Source: Streptomyces sp. NBC_00670 (GTDB lineage Bacteria; Actinomycetota; Actinomycetes; Streptomycetales; Streptomycetaceae). From it: a stretch of 64,000 bases of DNA. The first letter of the stretch is position 1, and every line of letters begins with the position of its first letter. Under the pieces are notes generated by a model. The model did no database searches, was not told the DNA's origin, and saw nothing but the letters and a program-made list of their open reading frames with translations. Made by a program: the position numbers and the translations under genes. The DNA lies in assembly GCF_036226765.1 (NCBI RefSeq), contig NZ_CP109017.1, positions 5,767,001 to 5,831,000 of the forward strand, written 5' to 3'. Shown one piece after another: positions 50,579 through 59,109 of the stretch.

Positions 50579-51964
50579 ATGACCGAGCTCGGCACCGGGC
50601 AGCCCGGCGTCCCCGAGGGCCACGACGGCGCGACGACCGGGGCGGGCGGCGCGACCGCCACCGGGCGCCCCGCGCACGCGAGCCGCCGCAACTTCATGCG
50701 CAAGGTGTTCTTCGCGAGCGGCGCCACCGCCGTCGCGACCATGGGCGGCGCCGGAGCCTGGTCCGCGCTCGCCGACGACACCACCGGTTCCGCCACCGCC
50801 TCGGCCTCCGCCTCCCCGACCGCCGTTCCGAGCGGTGCGCCCAGCGGCGGTCCCGGCGGCGCCGGGGGCGGCCCCGGCAACCAGACGATCACCGAGGAGT
50901 TCTTCGGCCTCACCACCGACGGCAACCGGATCGACGACCTCTTCACCGTCCACTCCACCGGCGTCGCCACCGCTCCGGTCGTCGCCGCCGCGAAGGCGTT
51001 CCTGGCCGGGCTGACCGACACCCAGCGCACGTCGACGCAGTTCACCGTGCACTCCACCGAGTGGCGGCTGTGGAGCAACGTCGACTCCTACGACCGCCAG
51101 GGCGTCTCGCTCGCCGACCTCACCGACGCGCAGAAGGCGCTCGGCACCGCCCTGCTGAAGGCCGCGCTCAGCGCCGACGGCCTGGAGACCACCGAGAAGA
51201 TCCGCCGGATCAACCAGGCGGCCGGCGAGGCGATCGGCAACACCAAGTCCTTCAACGAGGACGCCTACTACTGGACCCTGATGGGCACGCCGTCGACCAC
51301 CGAGCCCTGGGGCTTCCAGCTCGACGGTCACCACCTGGTCCTCAACTACTTCGTGCTCGGCGACCAGGTCGTCATGAGCCCCTGCTTCTGGGGCTCCGAG
51401 CCGACGTCCATGGAGATCGACGGCGAGACGGTCACGGTCTGCCACGAGGAGGTCGCCGCGAGCCTGGCGTTCATGTCCTCGCTCACCGAGGCGCAGCGGA
51501 AGGTCGCCATCGCCTCCTCGACGAAGTCGAACGAGTCGATGAAGGCTGGCGCGTTCTCCGACAACGCGGTCCAGGCCTACACGGGCCTGCGCGCCAACGT
51601 CCTCAACGGGGCGCAGCGGACGAAACTCCTCGCCCTCGCCGAGGTCTTCGCCGGCCGCGCCAGGGCCGACGCGGCGAAGGCCCGGATGGCCGAGATCCGA
51701 CGGCACCTCGACGACACGTACGTCACCTGGGCCGGCGGCACGGGCGACGACGACGCGTTCTACGTCCGCGTGCACAGCCCCGTCGTCTGGATAGAGGTCG
51801 ACTGCCAGGCCCCCGGCCCCCTGGCCGGTGCCTACGGCGCGACCCAGGGCAGCGGCCCCACCCAGAAACACGTCCACTCCGTCATCCGCACCCCCAACGG
51901 CAACGACTACGGCCGCGAACTCCTGCGCCAGCACTACCTGACGTCGCCTCATCACCGGGGCTGA
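50579..51964 (+). CDS. Tat-exported DUF3500 protein
   Basis: The 461-residue protein has a twin-arginine signal (SRRNFMRKVFFASGATAVATMGG, R36-R37) and a Ser/Ala/Gly/Pro linker. Its DUF3500 domain contains FFGLTTDGNRIDDLFTVHSTGV, DRQGVSLADLTDAQKA, GFQLDGHHLVLNYFVLGDQVVMSPCFWGSEP and VHSPVVWIEVDCQAPGP. The domain has no established activity. ATG 50579 lies one base past the kinase stop, with AAGGGAG before it. Tat export implies folding, perhaps with a cofactor, before export. It may be the target or the sensor partner of the two-component pair. Confidence 0.85.
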   Translation: MTELGTGQPGVPEGHDGATTGAGGATATGRPAHASRRNFMRKVFFASGATAVATMGGAGAWSALADDTTGSATASASASPTAVPSGAPSGGPGGAGGGPGNQTITEEFFGLTTDGNRIDDLFTVHSTGVATAPVVAAAKAFLAGLTDTQRTSTQFTVHSTEWRLWSNVDSYDRQGVSLADLTDAQKALGTALLKAALSADGLETTEKIRRINQAAGEAIGNTKSFNEDAYYWTLMGTPSTTEPWGFQLDGHHLVLNYFVLGDQVVMSPCFWGSEPTSMEIDGETVTVCHEEVAASLAFMSSLTEAQRKVAIASSTKSNESMKAGAFSDNAVQAYTGLRANVLNGAQRTKLLALAEVFAGRARADAAKARMAEIRRHLDDTYVTWAGGTGDDDAFYVRVHSPVVWIEVDCQAPGPLAGAYGATQGSGPTQKHVHSVIRTPNGNDYGRELLRQHYLTSPHHRG

Positions 51965-52139
51965 GCGATACCCGGCCAATGCGACGCGTGGCGGCCGGGC
52001 CATCCTGTTCGTGGAGAACGTCGTGGTGGCCCGCGGCTTCCAACGGCGTGGCGTCGGCGCCGGGTTTTCGCCGCTACCTCCCCCAGGGGAGCCGCAGTTG
52101 AGACGGCGCCGAGCGCGGTCGCGTCCCCCGACGCAGGCA

Positions 52140-52162
52140 GCCGTCCCGCCCCGCGGGACGGC
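52140..52162 (+). terminator. Hairpin after DUF3500 gene
   Basis: GCCGTCCCGC (52140-52149) and GCGGGACGGC (52153-52162) form a perfect 10-bp stem with a 3-nt loop. It ends the two-component operon. The rest of the 396-bp gap holds only the CebR box. Confidence 0.7.
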
Positions 52163-52217
52163 TCGCGGCGGGGTTTACAACCGCCGCGCTCGGCGCTACC
52201 TTCCCCGACAGGCGAGG

Positions 52218-52231
52218 TGGGAGCGCTCCCA
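52218..52231. promoter_or_regulatory. CebR box (perfect 14-bp palindrome)
   Basis: TGGGAGCGCTCCCA is exactly the published consensus for CebR, the LacI-family repressor released by cellobiose or cello-oligosaccharides. It is 130 bp before the LPMO start. Control of a cellulose-active LPMO by CebR is known in streptomycetes. Confidence 0.92.
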
Positions 52232-52360
52232 TGGTCGTCGGACCGGAACCCGCCGACCACGACCCGCTCCCGCCTCGCACTTCACAGGTGCACATCCGCA
52301 ATGCCACCCCCACCCGTACGCGCCCGTACGGCCGCAGCGGAAGGAACGGACCTCACTGTC

Positions 52361-53467
52361 ATGATCATGGCAAAGGCAAGAGCCGGCACGCCCTTACGCC
52401 CCCTGCGCCGGCCACCCCTGTCCACCCGCACCCGAGCCCTCTTCCTCGTCCTCGCCGCACTCCTCGCCACCGTCCCGGCGCTCGCCCTGGTCGTGAGTGC
52501 CGGCGGCCAGGCCGAGGCGCACGGCACCCCCATGAAGCCCGCGAGCCGCACCTTCCTGTGCTGGCAGGACGCGCTCACCGACACCGGTGAGATCAAGCCC
52601 GTCAACCCGGCCTGCAAGGCGGCCCAGCAGGTCAGCGGCACGACACCGTTCTACAACTGGTTCTCCGTGCTCCGCTCGGACGGCGCCGGCCGCACCCGCG
52701 GCTTCGTCCCCGACGGCGAACTGTGCAGCGGCGGCAACACCAACTTCACCGGCTTCAACGCCGCCCGCGACGACTGGCCGGTCACCCACCTCACCTCCGG
52801 CGCGACCGTCGACTTCTCGTACAACGCCTGGGCCGCGCACCCGGGTTGGTTCTACGTCTACGTCACCAAGGACGGCTACGACCCGACCCGGCCGCTCACC
52901 TGGGACGACATGGAGGACGAGCCGTTCCTCTCCGTCGACCACCCGCCGCTCAACGGCACCCCCGGCACGGTGGAGGCCAACTACTCCTGGACCGGCAAGC
53001 TCCCGGAGAACAAGTCCGGGCGCCAGATCATCTACATGGTCTGGCAGCGCTCGGACAGCGCGGAGACCTTCTACTCCTGCTCCGACGTGGTCTTCGACGG
53101 CGGCAACGGCGAGGTGACGGGCATCCACGAGCCGGGGAACGGCACCCCGACCGACCCGGTGCCGGGCACCTGCACCGCCACCCGCGAGACCACGGGCAGC
53201 TGGAGCGGCGGCTACCAGTCCGAGGTGACGGTCACCAACTCCGGTGACGTGCCGATGCTGGGCTGGATGGTCGACTGGACGCTGCCGGACGGCCAGAAGG
53301 TGGACAGCCTCTGGAACGGCAACGCCACGTACACGGGCCAGGACGTGATGGTCCACAACGCGGACTGGAACGGCTCCCTGGATCCGGGTCAGTCCGCCAC
53401 CTTCGGCTACGTCACCACGGGCGCCGACGGGGACAGTACGACGACACTGCCCTGCCAGGTCGGCTGA
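52361..53467 (+). CDS. AA10 lytic polysaccharide monooxygenase with CBM2
   Basis: The 368-residue secreted copper enzyme has a signal peptide ending AEA, so His54 becomes the N-terminal His of the copper histidine brace (HGTPMKPASRTF). The second His is in NAWAAHPGWFYVYVTKDGYDP. The catalytic domain ends near SDVVFDGGNGEVTGI, followed by a short Gly/Pro/Thr linker. A C-terminal CBM2 then runs CTATRETTGSWSGGYQSEVTVTNSGD to TTTLPCQVG, with aromatic Trp residues for crystalline cellulose. It oxidatively cleaves cellulose (family resembles CelS2-type). The CebR box upstream supports a cellulose role over chitin. Confidence 0.94.
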   Translation: MIMAKARAGTPLRPLRRPPLSTRTRALFLVLAALLATVPALALVVSAGGQAEAHGTPMKPASRTFLCWQDALTDTGEIKPVNPACKAAQQVSGTTPFYNWFSVLRSDGAGRTRGFVPDGELCSGGNTNFTGFNAARDDWPVTHLTSGATVDFSYNAWAAHPGWFYVYVTKDGYDPTRPLTWDDMEDEPFLSVDHPPLNGTPGTVEANYSWTGKLPENKSGRQIIYMVWQRSDSAETFYSCSDVVFDGGNGEVTGIHEPGNGTPTDPVPGTCTATRETTGSWSGGYQSEVTVTNSGDVPMLGWMVDWTLPDGQKVDSLWNGNATYTGQDVMVHNADWNGSLDPGQSATFGYVTTGADGDSTTTLPCQVG

Positions 53468-53497
53468 GGCCCCCACCCCCTTGGGCGCAGCACGGAA

Positions 53498-53525
53498 CCG
53501 GTGAGGGGAGCGAACCCCTCACCGG
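53498..53525 (+). terminator. Terminator of the LPMO gene
   Basis: CCGGTGAGGGG (53498-53508) pairs with CCCCTCACCGG (53515-53525). An outer stem, CCCCCTTGGG near 53475 and CCCCAAGGGGG near 53540, encloses it. Confidence 0.8.
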
Positions 53526-53607
53526 CTCCGCCCGCCGGCCGGCCCCAAGGGGGGAGGGAGCCGCCCGACGGCTACAACTGTGGCTTGGTACGAACCGCTG
53601 GCAACGC

Positions 53608-53664
53608 GACAACGTTGTCTCACACTTCATCACCGACTCTACCCTCCGAACAGACAACGATGTC
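53608..53664. promoter_or_regulatory. Two GACAACGTTGTC-type operators before GH92 gene 1
   Basis: GACAACGTTGTC (53608-53619) is a perfect 12-bp palindrome; GACAACGATGTC (53653-53664) is a copy with one change, 45 bp on. The identical palindrome is found before the second GH92 gene (62954-62965). The form suits a LacI-family repressor. Confidence 0.75.
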
Positions 53665-53850
53665 AACCCAGTTGCGTGCCCTTGCGCCTCCAAGAAACCG
53701 GCCAGGCGGCACACAGGAGCCCCACGGGGGCCGCCCGGGCCCCCGCCTCCCGTACGCACCCTTCCCCACCCCCGCCCGTCCGGGTTACTGTCCCTCCGGC
53801 TTGTGCGACCTGTGGTGCGCGACCCGTCCGATCGAAGGAGGGGCCGCGTC

Positions 53851-56800
53851 ATGCGTTTCCGCCCGGCATCCCTGCTGCTGGCCGCCGTGTTGGCGACCGG
53901 CGGCGCCACCCCGGCGCTCGCCGCGAGCGCCACCGCGCCACCGACACCGGACCTGGTCCGGGACCCGACCACCTACGTCGACCCGCTGATCGGCACGAAG
54001 AACGGCGGCGACACCTACCCCGGTGCCGTCACGCCCTTCGGCATGTTCTCCTTCAGCCCCGAGACCACCCGCGGCAACGCCACCGCCACCACCGCCCCCG
54101 GCGGCTACCAGTACGACGCCACCCGCATCCGCGGCTTCAGCCTGACCCACATGTCCGGCACCGGCTGCGCCGGCGGCAGCGGGGACATCCCGCTCTTCCC
54201 GTACGCGGGCGAGGTCACGTCGTCCCCGGCGAGCGACACCAAGGACGCCGTCTACGCCTCGGACTTCAGCCACGACGACGAGACCGCCGAGCCCGGCCAC
54301 TACAAGGTCGGCCTGAAGTCCGGCGTCACCGCCGACCTGACGGCCACCGCGCGCACCGGCTCGGCCCGTTTCACCTACCCCGCCGACAAGCCGGCCTCGC
54401 TGCTGATCCGTACCGCCAACTCCGAGGTGGGCTCCACCGACTCGACGGTGAGGATCGACCCGAAGACCCGTACGGTGTCCGGCTCGGTCACCTCCGGCAA
54501 CTTCTGCGGGTACCTCGACCCCGAAGGTCAGCGCGCCTACTACACCCTGTACTTCACGGCTCAGTTCGACCGTGACTTCTCGTCCACAGGTACCTGGCAG
54601 GACGGCAAGCTGAACCCCGGCACCACCACCGCCTCCGGCGGCACCGGCGACTTCAAGGCGAACGGCGGCCGCCCCGTCGCCGGCAAGGGCGCGGGCGGCT
54701 ACGTCCAGTTCGCGGCCGGGGACAAGCCGGTGAACGTCAAGGTCGGCATCTCCTACGTCAGCCAGAAGGGCGCCGAGGCCAACCTGCGCGCCGAGAACGC
54801 GAAGCACCGCTCCTTCGACTCCGTCCGCAAGGCCGCGAACCGGGCCTGGCGCGACCGGCTGGACGGCATCCGGGTCGGCGGCGGCACCGAGGCGGAGCGC
54901 ACCACCTTCTACACCGCGCTCTACCACGCCATGTTCCACCCGAACGTCATCAGCGACGCCGACCGCAGATACCGCGGCAGCGACGGCAAGGTGCACCGGG
55001 TGACCCACGGCCACAAGGCGCAGTACGGCACCTTCTCCGGCTGGGACGTCTACCGCGACCAGGTGCAGCTGCTCACCCTGCTGGACGCGCGCACCGGCTC
55101 CGACGTGGCGCAGTCGCTGTACGAACTGGCCCAGCAGAACGGGGGAGTCTGGGACCGCTGGCTGCACGGCGCCTCCGGCACCCATGTGATGAACGGCGAC
55201 CCCTCGCCGACCGCCCTGGCCGGCATCCGCGCCTTCGGCGGCACCGACTTCGATCTGCGCGGGGCGCTGAAGTCACTGGTGAAGGCGGCGACGGTGCCGA
55301 CCGAGCAGGACCTGTCCTCCTCCGGCAAGCCGGTGCTCTCGGTGGGCCAGCGGCCCTCGCTCGACAAGTACCTGAAGCTGCACTACATGCCGTCGGTCTC
55401 CAACGCGTGGGGCGGCGCGGCCGAGACGCTGGAGATGTCGACCGCCGACTTCTCCCTCTCGCAGCTCGCCGCCGCGGTGCACGACAAGAAGACCGCGAAG
55501 ACCTTCGCGAGCCGCGCGCAGTGGTGGCAGAACAACTTCAACCTCGCCGCCGACCCCACCGGCGGTTACATCGCCAACCGCAAGGCCGACGGCAGCTGGG
55601 TCACCGGATTCACCCCGGGCACCGGCAACGGCTTCGTGGAGGGCACGGCCGCCCAGTACACCTGGATGGTGCAGCACAACCCGGCCGGTCTGTTCGCCGC
55701 GATGGGCGGCAAGGACAAGGCGCTCGCCCGCCTCGACTCCTTCTTCCACGACGCCGACGGCGGCTGGGCGTTCACCGGCAGCGGCGGCGACAAGTCCGAG
55801 ATGGACAACGAGCCGTCCATCAACGTGCCCTACCTGTACGACTACGCGGGCGCGCCCTACAAGACGCAGGAGACCGTGCGCGCGGCGATGACGAAGCTGT
55901 GGTCGACGCAGCCGGGCGGCATTCCCGGCAACGACGACCTCGGCGCGATGTCGTCCTGGTACGTCTTCTCGGCGCTCGGCATGTATCCGCAGGTGCCCTC
56001 CCGTGCGGAACTCGTCCTCGCCTCCCCGCTGTTCCCGCGCGTGGTCATCGACCGCCCGCACGGCAAGGACATCGAGATCCGGGCGAAGGGCGCCGCGGCC
56101 GACGCGCCGTACGTCCAGTCCCTGAGGGTCAACGGCAGGACCACCGACCGGACCTGGCTCCCGGAGTCCTTCGTCCGCGACGGCGGCCGGCTGGACTACA
56201 CGCTCTCCTCGACGCCCGACAGGACGTGGGGCACCGACGCGGCCGACGCCCCGCCGTCCTTCCGGGACGGTGAGCAGCCGTACCAGATCGGCGTGGGTCC
56301 GACCACGGCGACGCTCGCCCCGGGCGAGAGCACGACGCTCGACATCCGTGCGCTGGCGCTGAGCGGCGGCACGGGGCCGGAGGTCCGCTTCCAGGTGGAC
56401 ACCCCGGCGGGCGTGACGGCGAGCCCGGCCTCGGGCACGGTCAAGGACGGCGCCCAGCGGATCACGCTCACGGCGGCGAAGGACGCGGAACAGGGGTTCG
56501 CGGACGTGAAGGTGACCGTCACCTCCGGTGACACCTCCTACGCCCAGCCGATCGCCCTCACCGTCGCGGCCCCCGGCTCGCTGCTGGCGGCGTACAACAA
56601 CACCGGCATCTCCGACGACTCCGGTGACCACGACGAGGCGGACTACGACGGCGGCGGCTGGAGCTACTCGCTCCAGGCGCTGAAGGCGGCCGGGCTGACC
56701 CCCGGCGAGCAGGGGACGGCGGCCGGGCTCACGTTCACCTGGCCGAACTCCCCGTCGGGCCGCCCCGACAACGCCTCCGCCGCCGGCCAGACGATCGAGC

Positions 56801-57135
56801 TGACCGACCCGGCCGCCTCACTGTCGTTCATCGGCAGCGCGGTCAACGGCAACCAGCAGACGAAGGCGACGGTCACGTTCACGGACGGCACGACCGCGGG
56901 GACCGACCTGTCCTTCACGGACTGGACGGTCGGCGGGGGCGGCGGCACGGTCCAGTACGACAACGAGGTCGTCGCGAAGGCCGCGTACCGCAACGTCGCC
57001 GGCGCCGACAAGGACCCGGTCGCCACGTACGTCTTCGCCACGAAGCCGTATGAAGCGCCTGACGGCAAGAAGGTGGCGAGCGTGACGTTGCCGGACAACG
57101 GCGACGTGCACGTGTTCACGGTCGCTGTGGGCTGA
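53851..57135 (+). CDS. Secreted GH92 alpha-mannosidase with C-terminal NPCBM-like domain
   Basis: The 1094-residue exoenzyme has a signal peptide (MRFRPASLLLAAVLATGGATPALA), the GH92 N-terminal beta-sandwich (YVDPLIGTKNGGDTYPGAVTPFG) and the (alpha/alpha)6 domain. The latter has YSGWDVYR-type region FSGWDVYRDQVQL, NEPSINVPYLYDYAGAPYKTQ and GNDDLGAMSSWYVFSALGMYP, the calcium/active-site region. Then come an Ig-like linker and a C-terminal carbohydrate-binding domain (AYNNTGISDDSGDHDEADYDGGGWSYS). GH92 enzymes trim alpha-mannosides of N-glycans or fungal mannan. ATG 53851 follows GAAGGAGGG. Confidence 0.95.
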   Translation: MRFRPASLLLAAVLATGGATPALAASATAPPTPDLVRDPTTYVDPLIGTKNGGDTYPGAVTPFGMFSFSPETTRGNATATTAPGGYQYDATRIRGFSLTHMSGTGCAGGSGDIPLFPYAGEVTSSPASDTKDAVYASDFSHDDETAEPGHYKVGLKSGVTADLTATARTGSARFTYPADKPASLLIRTANSEVGSTDSTVRIDPKTRTVSGSVTSGNFCGYLDPEGQRAYYTLYFTAQFDRDFSSTGTWQDGKLNPGTTTASGGTGDFKANGGRPVAGKGAGGYVQFAAGDKPVNVKVGISYVSQKGAEANLRAENAKHRSFDSVRKAANRAWRDRLDGIRVGGGTEAERTTFYTALYHAMFHPNVISDADRRYRGSDGKVHRVTHGHKAQYGTFSGWDVYRDQVQLLTLLDARTGSDVAQSLYELAQQNGGVWDRWLHGASGTHVMNGDPSPTALAGIRAFGGTDFDLRGALKSLVKAATVPTEQDLSSSGKPVLSVGQRPSLDKYLKLHYMPSVSNAWGGAAETLEMSTADFSLSQLAAAVHDKKTAKTFASRAQWWQNNFNLAADPTGGYIANRKADGSWVTGFTPGTGNGFVEGTAAQYTWMVQHNPAGLFAAMGGKDKALARLDSFFHDADGGWAFTGSGGDKSEMDNEPSINVPYLYDYAGAPYKTQETVRAAMTKLWSTQPGGIPGNDDLGAMSSWYVFSALGMYPQVPSRAELVLASPLFPRVVIDRPHGKDIEIRAKGAAADAPYVQSLRVNGRTTDRTWLPESFVRDGGRLDYTLSSTPDRTWGTDAADAPPSFRDGEQPYQIGVGPTTATLAPGESTTLDIRALALSGGTGPEVRFQVDTPAGVTASPASGTVKDGAQRITLTAAKDAEQGFADVKVTVTSGDTSYAQPIALTVAAPGSLLAAYNNTGISDDSGDHDEADYDGGGWSYSLQALKAAGLTPGEQGTAAGLTFTWPNSPSGRPDNASAAGQTIELTDPAASLSFIGSAVNGNQQTKATVTFTDGTTAGTDLSFTDWTVGGGGGTVQYDNEVVAKAAYRNVAGADKDPVATYVFATKPYEAPDGKKVASVTLPDNGDVHVFTVAVG

Positions 57136-57162
57136 CGCCCCCTCGGCCCCCACCGGTGCTGT

Positions 57163-57285
57163 CCCCGGGGGCTCCGCCCCCGGGACCCCGCGTGCGTTGT
57201 CGGCCGCGGGCCGGTGGGGGCTGGTCGCGCCCGCGCGGCGGAGCCGCATATCGGCACAGCCCCGCACCCCTTACGGGGCGCGGGG
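57163..57285. repeat. Dispersed intergenic hairpin repeat, copy C
   Basis: The element begins CCGGGGGCTCCGCCCCCGG, continues GACCCCGCGTGCGTTGTCGG and GGGGGCTGGTCGCGC, and ends ACCCCTTACGGGGCGCGGGG. It aligns with copy A through TGCGTTGTCGGCCG and GGTGGGGGCTGGTCGCGC. It separates the convergent GH92 and pectate lyase genes. Confidence 0.75.
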
Positions 57286-57290
57286 CTTCG

Positions 57291-58838
57291 TCAGCTCGCG
57301 TACGTCTCGAACTCCGCCACCTTCGGCGTGCCGGACGCACCGGTGATGTCGAACGTGAGCTTGCGGACCGCGGTGCTGGGGAACGAGATGGTGCCCGCGC
57401 CGTTCCCCGTGGTCAGGACCGTGCCCGTGTCGGCGTCGAGCAGGCGCCAGGAGCCGATCGTGCCCTCGGAGCCGGAGGCCTCGCGGATGACGGCCTTGGA
57501 GACGGCGGTGGCGGAGCTCCACTTGATGGAGACCGAGCCGGTGGAGCCGTTCGGGGACCAGTACGTGCTCGTGTCGCCGTCGCGCACGTTGCCGTAGCTC
57601 GTGCCGGAGGCCTTGCTGGAGCCGTCGGAGCCGGCGCCGATGCTCAGGTTGGTGCCGCTGGGCTGCGTGGGCGTGCCGGGGTCGTCCGGCGTCGAGGTCG
57701 TCGGGTCCGGGGTGGGGGACGTCGGCGTCGTCGGGGAGCAGCTGCCGTCCGAGACCTTCAGGCCCGTGTCGGCGCCCGCCGTCCGCGTCACCACGTCCGG
57801 CACGCAGTCGGCGTCGTCGAGGGTGTACGAGTACGGGATGCTGACGGTGGTGTTGGACTGCGGGTCCGGGCCCGCCGGGTTGTTCTCCTCGCCGGGGTCC
57901 GACCAGGTCACGTTGTCGTAGATGTTGCCGCTGACCTGCCAGTAGCCCGCCGCGTCGGTGTAGAACGTGCCGAGGACGTCCTTGGAGTCCTTGAAGTAGT
58001 TGTTGTCCACCTTGGCGTGCGCGCCGGCCCGGGAGTTGATGCCGGACTTGGTCAGGCCCACGTAGTAGTTGTCGTAGATGTGGGCCGTGCCGCCGCGCAG
58101 CAGGGGCGTACGGGAGTCGATGTTCTCGTACAGGTTGTGGTGGAACGTGATGTAGCTGTTGGAGACGTCGCTCTCGCTGGAGCCGATCAGCCCGCCGCGC
58201 CCCGAGTTGCGCAGGGTGCTGTACGACAGGGTCACGTACTGGGTGTTGTCCTTCATGTCGAAGAGGCCGTCGAAGCCCTCGTCCTCGCCGCCGGAGGCTT
58301 CCAGGCTCGCGTGGTCGACCCAGACGTTGCGGACGTCGCTCTCCATGCCGATCGCGTCGCCGCCGTTGGACGTGGGGGAGCCGGACTTCTTGACGTTCTT
58401 CACGGTCACGTTCTGGATGATGATGTTGCTGGAGTCCCGGATGTGGATGCCCAGTTGGTCGAAGACGGCCCCACTGCCGACGCCGACGATCGTGACGTTG
58501 CTGATCTGCTTCAGCTCGATCTTGTCGGCCGCGGTGTCGCAGCTGTCGCCCGAAACCTTGCTGGTGTTGCCGTGGTTGATGGTGCCCTCGACCTCGATGA
58601 TGATCGGGGTCGAGCTGCTGGCCCTGCTGCACAGCGCCTGGTGGATCGCGGTGCCGGTGGTGGCGCGGACCGTCTGCCCGCCCGCCCCGCCGGTGGTCCC
58701 GCCGTTCTGGGTCGCGTAGCCGGTCGCGCCGGCGGTCGCGGCCGAGGCCGACGGCATCGCCACGAACGCCCCGGCCGCCGCCGCGAGGGCCGCCGTGGCC
58801 AGCGTCGCGTGGAGCCGCAGTGCGGTTGGTCTCCTCAT
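57291..58838 (-). CDS. PL1 pectate lyase with C-terminal F5/8-type domain
   Basis: The 515-residue secreted lyase has a signal peptide (LHATLATAALAAAAGAFVAMPSASA) and a right-handed parallel beta-helix with the polysaccharide lyase 1 features. These are GIHIRDSSNIIIQNVTVKNV, DAIGMESDVRNVWVDHASL (calcium-binding Asp), and DSRTPLLRGGTAHIYDNYY (catalytic Arg). A Thr/Pro linker leads to a 120-residue discoidin-like domain (TSTYWSPNGSTGSVSIKW). It cleaves polygalacturonate by beta-elimination. ATG 58838. A 14-bp palindrome lies 120 bp upstream. Confidence 0.95.
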   Translation of the reverse strand: MRRPTALRLHATLATAALAAAAGAFVAMPSASAATAGATGYATQNGGTTGGAGGQTVRATTGTAIHQALCSRASSSTPIIIEVEGTINHGNTSKVSGDSCDTAADKIELKQISNVTIVGVGSGAVFDQLGIHIRDSSNIIIQNVTVKNVKKSGSPTSNGGDAIGMESDVRNVWVDHASLEASGGEDEGFDGLFDMKDNTQYVTLSYSTLRNSGRGGLIGSSESDVSNSYITFHHNLYENIDSRTPLLRGGTAHIYDNYYVGLTKSGINSRAGAHAKVDNNYFKDSKDVLGTFYTDAAGYWQVSGNIYDNVTWSDPGEENNPAGPDPQSNTTVSIPYSYTLDDADCVPDVVTRTAGADTGLKVSDGSCSPTTPTSPTPDPTTSTPDDPGTPTQPSGTNLSIGAGSDGSSKASGTSYGNVRDGDTSTYWSPNGSTGSVSIKWSSATAVSKAVIREASGSEGTIGSWRLLDADTGTVLTTGNGAGTISFPSTAVRKLTFDITGASGTPKVAEFETYAS

Positions 58839-58958
58839 GGTTCGTCTCTCCTCGTTCGTCGTTGAGCTGCTGGGGGTGGTGCCGGACCCTTGTCCAGGGT
58901 CCGTAAGCCCTTACTGCTGCCATGGGCATGACAGCGACATGCAGACGCGACTGTGCGG

Positions 58959-58972
58959 AGAAAGCGCTTTCT
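58959..58972. promoter_or_regulatory. Palindrome AGAAAGCGCTTTCT before pectate lyase
   Basis: The 14-bp site is a perfect palindrome with the GCGC centre typical of LacI-family operators of Streptomyces glycan genes. It lies 121 bp before the start codon. The regulator is not known. Confidence 0.65.
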
Positions 58973-59057
58973 GGACAACCGTGAGAGTAGGACCGCCCCC
59001 ACCGCCCTGGCAAGGTGCCGTACGCACACGCGCGAGGCACCGCACGCACACAGCAGA

Positions 59058-59085
59058 GCGGGCCCGGAAGACTCTCCGGGCCCGC
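59058..59085 (-). terminator. Terminator of GH92 gene 2
   Basis: GCGGGCCCGGA (59058-59068) and TCCGGGCCCGC (59075-59085) form a perfect 11-bp stem with a 6-nt loop, 25 bp past the stop codon of the leftward GH92 gene. Confidence 0.8.
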
Positions 59086-59109
59086 CCCTCGCGTGCTACA
59101 GCCGTGCCG

